Positions 15,844 through 23,893 of a stretch of DNA of 43,386 nucleotides are shown piece after piece (within the stretch, counting starts at the first letter, position 1; each line of letters opens with the position of its first letter). Origin of the DNA: Amarolinea aalborgensis (GTDB lineage: Bacteria; Chloroflexota; Anaerolineae; SSC4; Amarolineaceae); the NCBI RefSeq assembly GCF_900491745.1, contig NZ_UETR01000023.1, forward strand, positions 1 through 43,386, read 5' to 3'. A program made the translations under genes and the position numbers. The notes under the pieces are model-generated. The model worked only from the letters and a program-made list of their open reading frames with translations. It did not search any database and was not told where the DNA came from.

Positions 15844-16554
15844 TTAACTGAACCTCAGCAACGTCCATAGCGCGCCCAGGACCAGGAACGGGCCAAGCGG
15901 CAGCGGCTGCCCTGGCCGATAGCGCCTGCGCATGATCTGCCAGCCCACCATCAGCGCGGCCGCCGCTCCGGCGGCCACCAGCGTCGCGAGCAAGGCTTCG
16001 ATCACGCGGGGATAACCTGTCACCAGGCCCACCAGCGCAGCCAGCTTGACATCGCCCATGCCGAGTCCTGGACCTGTGCCAGAATTGAGGCGTGCGGCCA
16101 GGCCGGCGCCGACCAGAAACAGCAGCCCAAAGATGATCAAAGCCACGCCTGCCCCTGTCAGCGCCGCGGCCAGGCTGCTCATCCGGCCATCTGCGCCGCG
16201 CGGGCCGAGGCCCACAGCCGCAGCCATCATGGCCGTGAGCAGCATAGGGTAGACGATGGCGTTAGGAATGCGCAGCCGTTCCACGTCAACCACGACAATG
16301 AGGATGGCAGCCGCCAGGTAGACGCTGTGCAGGCCAAAGCGGGGCGTCCAGCCTTCAGCCAGCCACAGCAACGGCAGACCCAACGCCGTGACCAACGCAA
16401 CCAGCCACGGCCGGCAGCGCAGACCCGTGTTGCCGACTGCGCTGCCGGGACGTCGCACGTTTGGCCGCACCCAACCGGGCCAGCCATCGGCCAGTCCATT
16501 GATCGCATAGGCCAGCAGCAGGCCGAGTAGAAACAAGACGACGATAGTGAGCAT
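15844..16554 (-). CDS. Prepilin peptidase, A24 family, without methylase domain
   Basis: A 236-residue membrane aspartyl peptidase with about seven hydrophobic helices. The two catalytic aspartates lie in VVDVERLRIPN and GMGDVKLAAL. The N-terminal cysteine-containing methyltransferase domain of PilD-type enzymes is absent, so this is a peptidase-only form. Such enzymes process type IV pilin-like or Flp/Tad pseudopilin precursors at the inner membrane. No pilin genes are in the window. Its start lies only 7 bases from the heptamer element at 16562-16710, so its promoter, if adjacent, would lie within that repeat. Confidence 0.9.
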   Translation of the reverse strand: MLTIVVLFLLGLLLAYAINGLADGWPGWVRPNVRRPGSAVGNTGLRCRPWLVALVTALGLPLLWLAEGWTPRFGLHSVYLAAAILIVVVDVERLRIPNAIVYPMLLTAMMAAAVGLGPRGADGRMSSLAAALTGAGVALIIFGLLFLVGAGLAARLNSGTGPGLGMGDVKLAALVGLVTGYPRVIEALLATLVAAGAAAALMVGWQIMRRRYRPGQPLPLGPFLVLGALWTLLRFS

Positions 16555-16561
16555 AGTGTTA

Positions 16562-16710
<149 letters not shown>

Positions 16711-16719
16711 CCCTTCAGG

Positions 16720-16749
16720 TTGGCAAAAATCAGCAAAGGCGGGTACAAT
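16720..16749 (+). promoter_or_regulatory. Promoter of the 16801 gene
   Basis: TTGGCA (16720-16725) and TACAAT (16744-16749) are separated by 18 bases. The whole 30-base stretch matches the tsaD promoter (18875-18904) at 23 of 30 positions, including the spacer. Confidence 0.6.
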
Positions 16750-16800
16750 TTGCTGGCTCCGTGCCATTCGTGGCGGGGATTTTGAATTCGAGTCTACCCA

Positions 16801-17637
16801 ATGCAAGCACCTGATTATCGTGATCGCGTCAGTATCTACCTCTGGGTGATTCTCGCCATGCTGGCGGCTGAACTTTTTTTGCAGCTGCCCACACGCGCGC
16901 TGACCTGGATCGTTTTTGGTACGCCGCTCAGTGTTGAGATTAACTCCTCGACCCTGTTGGCGGTTCCGCTGCTCGTGCTGGCAGCCAGCGGCGTCGAAGC
17001 CGTAGTGCGAGCACATCCACTGGCCCAGGCGGGTGAATTGCCCTACACCTGGATTCTGTGGTCGTTGCCCTGCGCCCTGGTGCTGACGGCTGCGCAGCTC
17101 CTGACGCTCATTCCCGGGCGCATCACCTGGCTCGCCGTCCTGGCGCTGATTGGGGTCTTGCTGGCCGCGATCAGCATCATCATCTACCACACGATTGATG
17201 AGCGCGATCACTATTATCGCCTGTCCCGCGTGGCGCTCAATTTCATCACCTACGCCGTTGTGCTGCTCCTGTTTCTGATCGTTTACCAGTCGCGGGCGCG
17301 CAGCGTGCTTTCGGGAACGGTGACGGCGGCCATCGGCGCTTTGTTGACCATCGAACTGCTGCGCGGGGCGGAGAGCACGGCGCGGTCTGTCACCTTGCGC
17401 CAGGTGCTCACCTATGGTTTGCTGTGCGGCCTCGTACTCGGTGAAGCCACCTGGGCATTGAACTACTGGCAGCTGCCCAGCCTGACGGCCGGCTTTCTCA
17501 TGCTGCTCATGTTCTACCTGCTGGTCGGACTGGCGCAGCAGGGCATTGCCGGCGCCTGGCGTCGCATGGTGGTGCTTGAATTCCTCGCCATTGGCGCCGT
17601 TGGCTGTCTGCTGATCTGGCAATTTGCCCCGCGCTAA
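16801..17637 (+). CDS. Polytopic membrane protein of unknown function
   Basis: A 278-residue protein with about eight hydrophobic helices distributed over its whole length and short charged loops (for example HTIDERDHYYR near 123-133). I do not recognise a catalytic or transport motif. It resembles the DUF5656-type membrane proteins seen in Chloroflexota, but that identification is tentative. The ATG at 16801 lies 51 bases after a good promoter. It stands alone: the neighbour on the left is divergent and the one on the right convergent. Confidence 0.75.
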   Translation: MQAPDYRDRVSIYLWVILAMLAAELFLQLPTRALTWIVFGTPLSVEINSSTLLAVPLLVLAASGVEAVVRAHPLAQAGELPYTWILWSLPCALVLTAAQLLTLIPGRITWLAVLALIGVLLAAISIIIYHTIDERDHYYRLSRVALNFITYAVVLLLFLIVYQSRARSVLSGTVTAAIGALLTIELLRGAESTARSVTLRQVLTYGLLCGLVLGEATWALNYWQLPSLTAGFLMLLMFYLLVGLAQQGIAGAWRRMVVLEFLAIGAVGCLLIWQFAPR

Positions 17638-17665
17638 TCTCCTTGCATCTGGTTGCGAACCGATC

Positions 17666-18718
17666 CTATCGCCGCGCTGCCTGCACCTTTTGCCAGAGCC
17701 GCTCGGGCTGATCGCGCCATTCTGCCCACGGCGTATCGCCGCGGCTGAGGGCCTGCAACGTTTCCGTCAATACCCGATTCACGGGCGTTTTGACGCCGGG
17801 GCGAGCGGCGGTCACCACCGCGCCATTGAGGAATGGCACCTCGGTGCGGCCCTTGCCGGCTTCCAGGTCAAGGTAGAGCGAGGGCGCTTTGCTGCCGCGG
17901 CCGCCGGCCACCAGACGGCCCAATGCGCGCCGAATCACCGCATGGGGCAGCGTGCGAATGAGCGGCGCGAACCACGGAAATGGATAGCCGCCCAACGTGA
18001 CCGTGCGTATCCGTTGCGCCGCCATCACGGCCAATGTCTCGCGCCAGGCGTCAATCTCCAGGTCCGCCAGGCGCGGATCAGCCATGACCTGGCTGGGCGT
18101 CCAGCCGAGGATAGCGCAGGTGGCGTTGGCCAGTTGGTTCATCAACAGCTTGGTCCACTTGAGCGCGCGATAGTCGTCGTAGACGCCAGCGGGCAGGCCG
18201 GCGGCTGCGAACATCGCGGCCAGGGAGAGCGCGGGAAAGGCCGGCGCCTTTGGGTTCACCGCCGCCAGCGCGACGCGCCCGCGTCGAATGACCTCGATCA
18301 CGCCGGGCGCCGTCACGGTGACTGGCGTCGTGATGGCGCCGGCCATCACGCGATTGGCGCCGAGGATCGCAGCCAGGCGCTCTTCGTTGCCAACGCCGTT
18401 TTGCAGCGTCAACAGCGGCGGCAGCCGTGATCGCCACGGCGCGAGTTCCGCCATCACGGCGGCCGTGTCATACGCCTTGACCGTCAGAATGGCGAGGTCG
18501 AACGCGGCTGCGGCGTCGAAGGCCGCGGCGACCGATGGCACAGCGTTGACGGCAGGCGCGGTCTGTGTTTCAGTTCCCATGCGCAGCGTCAGGCCGTGCG
18601 CCTGGACGGCTTCCACCAGCGCTGGCCGACCAATCAGCGTGATCTGCTGTCCAGCCAGCGCCAGGCGTGCGCCCACCAGGCATCCAATGGCCCCGGCGCC
18701 AATAATCAAGGTTTTCAG
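17666..18718 (-). CDS. panE: Ketopantoate reductase (ApbA/PanE family)
   Basis: A protein of about 350 residues: an N-terminal Rossmann domain opening with KTLIIGAGAIGCLVGARLA, a middle ILTVKAYDT segment and the helical C-terminal domain with ALKWTKLLMNQLANATCAI, whose lysine and asparagine are the family's catalytic and binding residues. The family reduces 2-dehydropantoate to pantoate with NADPH for coenzyme A synthesis, although paralogues act on other 2-keto acids. The start is odd: no ATG stands near the Rossmann strand. CTG at 18718 has GGAG seven bases upstream; TTG at 18709 and TTG codons further up, inside a heptamer repeat, are alternatives. The upstream region appears to have been invaded by the repeat at 18733-18760. 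Confidence 0.85.
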   Translation of the reverse strand: MKTLIIGAGAIGCLVGARLALAGQQITLIGRPALVEAVQAHGLTLRMGTETQTAPAVNAVPSVAAAFDAAAAFDLAILTVKAYDTAAVMAELAPWRSRLPPLLTLQNGVGNEERLAAILGANRVMAGAITTPVTVTAPGVIEVIRRGRVALAAVNPKAPAFPALSLAAMFAAAGLPAGVYDDYRALKWTKLLMNQLANATCAILGWTPSQVMADPRLADLEIDAWRETLAVMAAQRIRTVTLGGYPFPWFAPLIRTLPHAVIRRALGRLVAGGRGSKAPSLYLDLEAGKGRTEVPFLNGAVVTAARPGVKTPVNRVLTETLQALSRGDTPWAEWRDQPERLWQKVQAARR

Positions 18719-18732
18719 TGGTCGTCTCCGGA

Positions 18733-18760
18733 AGTGCAAAGTGCAAAGGTCAAAGTGCAA
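18733..18760 (+). repeat. AGTGCAA heptamer array upstream of panE
   Basis: Four tandem units AGTGCAA, AGTGCAA, AGGTCAA, AGTGCAA lie directly upstream of the panE coding start and belong to the same sequence set as 10412-10453 and the left end of 16562-16710. Confidence 0.9.
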
Positions 18761-18874
18761 AGGGAGGTAAGATTCGCCTCCCCAGGATCGTCAATAGGTC
18801 GCGTTGATTTATGCTGCCTGGCAATCTGCTAGACAGGCTCGGCGCTCCTGACGCGCCAGGGCCAGGGCGCGTGG

Positions 18875-18904
18875 CTGGCAAGGATCGGCAAACGCGGCTA
18901 TAAT
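18875..18904 (+). promoter_or_regulatory. Promoter of tsaD
   Basis: CTGGCA (18875-18880) is followed after 18 bases by a perfect TATAAT (18899-18904). Transcription would begin near 18911, giving a leader of about 105 bases. The promoter matches that at 16720-16749 at 23 of 30 positions. Confidence 0.65.
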
Positions 18905-18932
18905 GCAGCCGGCGCTCGATATTCAACAGGTC

Positions 18933-19003
18933 TACTGCAAGCGGGCACGAATTGCGCTCTTTTTCCTTCAGCGGAAAAGCGAAGTCTATTCCCACTTGCA
19001 GTA
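18933..19003 (+). other. Inverted repeat in the tsaD leader
   Basis: TACTGCAAGCGGG (18933-18945) pairs with CCCACTTGCAGTA (18991-19003) with one mismatch. Between them lies a second hairpin (TTTTCC 18961-18966 with GGAAAA 18973-18978). The distal arm ends 12 bases before the tsaD ATG, where a ribosome site would lie and none is obvious. A translational control element is possible; there is no match to a known riboswitch that I recognise. Confidence 0.4.
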
Positions 19004-19015
19004 TAGAATGATGGC

Positions 19016-20035
19016 ATGACAAGACTAATTCTCGGTATCGAAACATCATGTGACGAGACGGCCGCGGCCGTGGTTGGCGATGGTCGGCGCATCTTGTCCA
19101 ACGTGGTGGCGACGCAGATCGAATTGCATCGCCCCTATGGCGGCGTCTTTCCTGAGCTGGCGTCACGGCAGCATATTCTGACCCTGAACCCAGTGATCGA
19201 ACAGGCGTTGGCGCAGGCTCAAGTCACCTGGCGCGAGATCGAAGCGGTGGCAGTGACGTATGGGCCGGGATTAGCAGGCTCTCTGCTCGTGGGCGTCAAC
19301 CTGGCGAAGGGGTTGGCCTGGGCGCAGGGCCTCCCGCTTGTGGGCGTCAATCACCTCGAAGGCCACGTCTACTCTAACTGGCTGCAAACCGATGCGGGCC
19401 TGACGGTCGGCGCCTTTCCGATCCTGGTGTTGATCGTCAGCGGTGGGCATACAGAACTGATCCTGATGCACGACCATGGCCGCTACACACGCCTGGGTGC
19501 GACGTTGGATGACGCCGCGGGTGAGGTCTTCGACAAAGTCGCGCGCCTGCTTGGCCTGGGCTATCCTGGCGGCCCTGCGCTGCAAAAGGCGGCCCTGAGC
19601 GGCGATCCGCAGCGGTTCGACTTGCCGGTGGCGCTGCGCCATGACGAGAAGCAGCGCTACAATTTCAGTTTCAGCGGCCTCAAAACCGCGGTGCTGCGCC
19701 TCACGCGTGCGCTGACGGCCGATGGCGGCGCCGTGCCGACGGCAGACGTCGCGGCAAGTTTTCAAGCCGCGGTGGCCGACGCGCTCGTCTCCAAGCTGTT
19801 GGTCGCCATTGACGATTTCAAGGTGAGCCAGGTCTGCGTATGCGGCGGGGTGGCGGCCAACGCCGAACTGCGTCGGCAGCTCACGAACCGGCTGCCCGTT
19901 CCGCATGCGATTCCGCCCATCTGGCTGTGCACAGACAATGCGGCCATGATTGCCAGCGCGGGCTTTTATCGCTACGCGGCCGGCGAGCACAGCGGCTGGG
20001 ATTTGGACGTGCGGCCTAACCTCAAGCTCATTTGA
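19016..20035 (+). CDS. tsaD: tRNA N6-threonylcarbamoyladenosine transferase
   Basis: A 339-residue ASKHA-fold protein that transfers the threonylcarbamoyl group to A37 of ANN-decoding tRNAs, acting with TsaB, TsaE and TsaC. The opening LILGIETSCDETAAAVV, the metal-binding HLEGH (H113, H117), VLIVSGGHTEL and the TDNAAMIASAG near the end are all family signatures. Length is standard. The last 8 bases overlap the convergent murE gene. No partner of the modification complex is in the window. Confidence 0.96.
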   Translation: MTRLILGIETSCDETAAAVVGDGRRILSNVVATQIELHRPYGGVFPELASRQHILTLNPVIEQALAQAQVTWREIEAVAVTYGPGLAGSLLVGVNLAKGLAWAQGLPLVGVNHLEGHVYSNWLQTDAGLTVGAFPILVLIVSGGHTELILMHDHGRYTRLGATLDDAAGEVFDKVARLLGLGYPGGPALQKAALSGDPQRFDLPVALRHDEKQRYNFSFSGLKTAVLRLTRALTADGGAVPTADVAASFQAAVADALVSKLLVAIDDFKVSQVCVCGGVAANAELRRQLTNRLPVPHAIPPIWLCTDNAAMIASAGFYRYAAGEHSGWDLDVRPNLKLI

Positions 20036-21632
20036 GTGAACCCTCGGCCTGATCACCGCGGCCAGCGGCCGGCGGCTGCAGCGCCCGGAGCGCGGCGCGC
20101 ATGGCTTCCTGTTCGCTCCACGGCGTTTCCACGTCGCCGAAGCACATGGATCGCTCATGTCCTTTGCCGCAGGCGATCACCACGTCGCCGGGGCGCGCCA
20201 GGCGGCAGGCGCAGGCCATCGCCTCGGCCCGGTCATCCACACGCCAGAATGTCGTCCCTTCCACACCACCTGCCTCACGGCAGCCGCGCGCGATTTCGGC
20301 CGAGATGTCAGCCAGCGATTCAGTGCGTGGATCCTCCGCCGTGATGATTGTCAGGTCGGCCAGGCGGCCGCTGATATGCCCCATCAAATAGCGTTTGCCG
20401 CGGTCACGTAGGCCTGCCGAGCCGAACACGGCGATCAGGCGACCGTCGGGCGCCACCAAGGGGCGGACAGTCTCCAGAGCGCGCTGCAGGGAAACTGGCG
20501 AGTGGGCAAAATCCACGATCGCCAGGAACGGCTGCCCCTCATCAATGCGCTCCATCCTTCCTACGACGCCGGTGAAGCTGGCAATGGCCGCGCGCACCAC
20601 GGGCAAGGGAACACCTACAGCCAGGGCGGCGCAGACCGCGGCCAGGATATTGTAGATGTTGAAATCACCGATCAGGCTGGTCGTCATCTGACTCTGCAGT
20701 CCGTCGGCCGTCAGACCCAGTTCGTAGATGCTGTGACCCAGGTCAAGCGTGAACGCGGTGCGATCAGGAGCGTGCACCACCTCGGCTGCTTGAATGGCTC
20801 CGTTGTGCAATCCGTAGGTGAGACGCCGCACGTCGGGCCGTCCCTGGCTCAGAACGGCGTCCAAGAGGGGAAAGCTGGCATCCTCGACATTGAGGATGGC
20901 GGTCTTGGTGATACCTGGTTTGTCTACCGAGGCGCTCAAGTGCTGAAACAGGATGGCTTTGGCCGCGGCGTAATTGTCCCAGGTCCCGTGGTAATCCAGG
21001 TGCTCGTGCGTGATGTTGGTTACGATGGCGATATCGAACTCGCAGGCGTCCACACGGCGCTGATGCAGGCCGTGCGAGGTGCTTTCGAGCACGGCCACGT
21101 CGCAGCCAGCGGCGACCATCTGGGCCAGGTAGCGCTGCGTGTCTGGCGCATCGGGTGTCGTGACGTGTAAGCCGGTATCGAGCGCCTGCCCGCCGATTTC
21201 AGCCTGCACCGTGGTGACCAGGCCAACCTTGCGACCGGCGCTGCGCAAGATGTGCGCAATGAGGGTGCTCGTGGTCGTTTTTCCGTCCGTGCCGGTGACG
21301 CCGATCACAGTCAGCTTGCGCGCGGGGAAATCATGCCAGGCTGCGGACAGCCAAGCCAACGCACTGCGGCTGTTTTCCACCTGTAGATAGGGAATGTCCT
21401 CACGGAACGCGTCAATCTCTTCCGGCGGGCGCTCACCCACAATGGCGACCGCGCCCTGCATCAACGCCTGGCCGATGTAGTGATGGCCGTCCACGTTGAC
21501 GCCGCCTACGGCCACAAAGAGCGCGCCGGACTGCACTTGCCGTGAGTCGGCGGTGATGACACGAATGTCGGGATCACCCAAACCGTACTGGATGGCGTCG
21601 GTTAGAACGAAACTCAACTGACTGAGGTGCAC
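20028..21632 (-). CDS. murE: UDP-N-acetylmuramoyl-tripeptide synthetase
   Basis: A 534-residue Mur ligase that adds the third amino acid of the peptidoglycan stem peptide. The ATP loop is GVTGTDGKTTT (111-121); the UMAG-binding N-terminal domain and the C-terminal VVIACGKGHERS are present. The substrate-specificity loop reads AEDPRTES. It keeps the DPR of diaminopimelate-adding enzymes but not their usual DNPR, so the amino acid added (diaminopimelate, ornithine or lysine) cannot be settled from sequence. The start is a GTG at 21632 with GAGG about 10 bases upstream. Other mur genes are not nearby. Confidence 0.94.
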   Translation of the reverse strand: MHLSQLSFVLTDAIQYGLGDPDIRVITADSRQVQSGALFVAVGGVNVDGHHYIGQALMQGAVAIVGERPPEEIDAFREDIPYLQVENSRSALAWLSAAWHDFPARKLTVIGVTGTDGKTTTSTLIAHILRSAGRKVGLVTTVQAEIGGQALDTGLHVTTPDAPDTQRYLAQMVAAGCDVAVLESTSHGLHQRRVDACEFDIAIVTNITHEHLDYHGTWDNYAAAKAILFQHLSASVDKPGITKTAILNVEDASFPLLDAVLSQGRPDVRRLTYGLHNGAIQAAEVVHAPDRTAFTLDLGHSIYELGLTADGLQSQMTTSLIGDFNIYNILAAVCAALAVGVPLPVVRAAIASFTGVVGRMERIDEGQPFLAIVDFAHSPVSLQRALETVRPLVAPDGRLIAVFGSAGLRDRGKRYLMGHISGRLADLTIITAEDPRTESLADISAEIARGCREAGGVEGTTFWRVDDRAEAMACACRLARPGDVVIACGKGHERSMCFGDVETPWSEQEAMRAALRALQPPAAGRGDQAEGSLK

Positions 21633-21706
21633 AGGTTCAACCTCGTGATATGCGGAGCCTAGAATTCAGATTAGTTACTGATACCCCAGGGGCAGAACCA
21701 GGAATG

Positions 21707-21728
21707 AAAACAGGCCATCTGTGGCCTA
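21707..21728 (-). terminator. Terminator of the zinc-ribbon membrane protein gene
   Basis: On the minus strand AGGCCA-CAGA-TGGCCT (21727-21712) forms a 6-bp stem and is followed by G and TTTT (21710-21707). It lies 4 bases after the stop of the 21732-22226 gene and before murE. Confidence 0.5.
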
Positions 21729-21731
21729 TTC

Positions 21732-22226
21732 TCAAGCTAGATCAGCGCTGTCTTCGCTGGCGGCTGAGGATTTCCGGCGCGTCCGGTGGGATGTGTTGAT
21801 GCGCAGGCCGGTCCACCCACAATCCGGGTTTTTGCACAAATAGCGTCGCACCGGTAAGAACAGTCCTATCAGGCGATCACCCGACGCGCGGTGAATGCGA
21901 TGGAGTTCTTGACCACATCTGGGGCAGGCCTTGTCGGACCAGCCCGGTGAGCGAATGATGCGCCAGCGGGTGCGCCAGATGAGCAGCCCAGCGGCAACCA
22001 CAATCAAGCCGATGCCTGTGAGATCGGAAGCTGTGCGGTTGGCCAGGAATTCGAACAAACCCGTGACGGCCGCAGCAATGCCGCCAATCACCGCGCGTCC
22101 CGCAGCGCTCAACCACAACCACACGGTTTGCCGGATGTTGAAACGCTCTACGAGGAGAAAGAATCCAAGCAGAATCAGGACAGCTAGAACGATTTCGAAG
22201 CGATAATTACGCCAGATGCGTCGCAT
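21732..22226 (-). CDS. Membrane protein with C-terminal zinc ribbon
   Basis: A 164-residue protein with three hydrophobic segments (about 11-26, 36-58 and 68-84) followed by a cytoplasmic zinc-ribbon-like module: CPRCG (about 100-104) and CKNPDC (about 131-136). The tail is basic and Ser-rich. I do not recognise a specific family; zinc-ribbon membrane proteins of this size are often uncharacterised. It is followed by a hairpin terminator and by murE in the same direction. Confidence 0.7.
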   Translation of the reverse strand: MRRIWRNYRFEIVLAVLILLGFFLLVERFNIRQTVWLWLSAAGRAVIGGIAAAVTGLFEFLANRTASDLTGIGLIVVAAGLLIWRTRWRIIRSPGWSDKACPRCGQELHRIHRASGDRLIGLFLPVRRYLCKNPDCGWTGLRINTSHRTRRKSSAASEDSADLA

Positions 22227-22253
22227 ACACTATTTCTCATATATGATATAAAT

Positions 22254-22281
22254 GTAGGAGCACGGTGTCCCGCGCTCCTAC
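22254..22281. repeat. REP-like hairpin
   Basis: GTAGGAGC (22254-22261) pairs with GCTCCTAC (22274-22281) around a GC-rich 12-base loop. It lies between divergently placed gene ends and has no T-run, so a palindromic dispersed repeat is more likely than a terminator. Confidence 0.5.
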
Positions 22282-22332
22282 GCACAGGGGGGAATGTTGA
22301 GGGGATGTTTTGTCAATACCGTGACGCCGCTG

Positions 22333-22359
22333 ACCAAGCCGCGCGTTAGGCGGCTTGGT
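22333..22359 (-). terminator. Hairpin at the 3' end of the nuo cluster
   Basis: A perfect 10-bp stem ACCAAGCCGC (22333-22342) / GCGGCTTGGT (22350-22359) with a 7-base loop stands about 55 bases beyond the nuoN stop. There is no T-run, so it may act as an RNA-stabilising or Rho-assisted end rather than a classical terminator. Confidence 0.5.
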
Positions 22360-22414
22360 TGTCGCTGCCGCACCGCAGCGCAGTTGCCTGCCATTGGCCC
22401 ACTGGGTGGGCGGT

Positions 22415-23875
22415 TTAGAGCGACGCGAAGATGGGCAGCACAGCCTGGGTGGCCCACTGGATGAAGGGGCCAGGGTAGAGACCCAACACCAACGTCATAA
22501 TGGCGGCCGCGGCAATGACTGCCTGGACGGGCCGCGATACCTTGAATGCCGTCTGCGCTCCCTGTGGTTCAAAGAACATGGCGCGTACGACGTTCAAGTA
22601 GTAGAACACGGCGATTCCGGCATTGACAACGGCAACCGCGGCCAGCGCGAACACCTGGCTTTGGACAGCGGCGCCAAAGACAAAGAATTTGCCCAAGAAG
22701 CCGCCGGTGGGCGGAATGCCGGCCAGCGAGAGCATGAAAATGAGCATCATGATCGCCAGGAAGGGTTGGCGGGTGATGAGGCCCGACCAATCCTTGAGTT
22801 CAACGCTGCCGGTGGCATCTTCGACGGCTGTCACGGTGATGAAGGCGCCGACATTGGTGAACAGATAGGCGAACAGGTAGATCAGCACGCCGTTGACGCC
22901 GTTGAAGGCCTTTCCTGGCGCCGCGGTCGCCGCGACGAGGCCAATCAAGATGTAACCCGCCTGGGCGATGCTGGAGTAGGCGAGCAGGCGTTTGACATTC
23001 GTCTGACGCAGCGCAGCCAGGTTACCCAGCGTCATCGTGGCCATCGAGATGCCGGCCAGGATGGGAGTCCACTGCGCCTGCGCCGCAGGCAGGGCGACCA
23101 ACAAGACGCGCATGAGCAGCGCAAAGCCGGTGGCCTTCGACGCAGTGGACAGGAAGGCTGTGACAGGCGTCGGCGCGCCATCGTAGGTGTCGGGCGCCCA
23201 TTGATGGAACGGCGCGAGACTGGCCTTGAAGCCAAAGCCGGTAATCACCAGGATGGCGGCGGGCAGACCTAACGTGGCCGTCAGGTTCTTGGTGTTTTTG
23301 AACGCGGCGGCAATGTCGGTCAAGTACACGGATCCCGTCGCGCCATAGAGCAGCGAGAGGCCATAGAGCATCACGCCGGACGCAACCGCGCCATACAGGA
23401 AGTATTTGATCGCGGCTTCGCTTGACCGCTTATCGTCCCGGATGAATCCAGCCAACACATAGGATGTGATGCTGAGGAATTCCATGCCGAGGTAGATCAG
23501 CACCAGGTTGTTGGCGCTGACGGCAATTGCCATGGCCAGGGTGGCGGCCATGAGCATGGCGTAGAACTCACCCTGGTGACGACTGCGCGCTTTCATGTAA
23601 TCGCCCGCGCCGGCTACCACCAGGATCATAGCGATGATGACGAGCACTTTGAAGAACGCCGCAAAGCTATCCACACTCATCATCGTCAGCGCCGTGGTGT
23701 TTTGCCCCAACAGAGCCAGGCTGGCCACCAGGGCCACGACAAGCCCCACCAAGGCCACTGCCTGGAAGGTATTGGACGTGCGGGGGGTATCGCGTTGAAT
23801 CAGGTCGAGCAAAAAGATGACCAGCCCGGCCAGGAAGAGAACCAATTCAGGTGCCAGGAGCAGCAGAGGGTTCAC
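22415..23875 (-). CDS. nuoN: NADH-quinone oxidoreductase subunit N
   Basis: A 486-residue antiporter-like subunit of the Complex I membrane arm with about 14 helices. Diagnostic segments are LIYLGMEFLSITSYVLAGF (the conserved TM5 glutamate), KASLAPFHQWAPDTYDGAP and TPVTAFLSTASKATG, which holds the TM8 lysine region. The start is a GTG at 23875 with AAAGGAGCG upstream. It is the last gene of the cluster, 18 bases after nuoM. Confidence 0.95.
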   Translation of the reverse strand: MNPLLLLAPELVLFLAGLVIFLLDLIQRDTPRTSNTFQAVALVGLVVALVASLALLGQNTTALTMMSVDSFAAFFKVLVIIAMILVVAGAGDYMKARSRHQGEFYAMLMAATLAMAIAVSANNLVLIYLGMEFLSITSYVLAGFIRDDKRSSEAAIKYFLYGAVASGVMLYGLSLLYGATGSVYLTDIAAAFKNTKNLTATLGLPAAILVITGFGFKASLAPFHQWAPDTYDGAPTPVTAFLSTASKATGFALLMRVLLVALPAAQAQWTPILAGISMATMTLGNLAALRQTNVKRLLAYSSIAQAGYILIGLVAATAAPGKAFNGVNGVLIYLFAYLFTNVGAFITVTAVEDATGSVELKDWSGLITRQPFLAIMMLIFMLSLAGIPPTGGFLGKFFVFGAAVQSQVFALAAVAVVNAGIAVFYYLNVVRAMFFEPQGAQTAFKVSRPVQAVIAAAAIMTLVLGLYPGPFIQWATQAVLPIFASL

Positions 23876-23893
23876 GATCAGCGCTCCTTTCGG

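Noticed and set aside
22254..22281. Intrinsic terminator
   Set aside because: There is a good stem, but no T-run on either strand and an awkward position; left as a REP-like palindrome.
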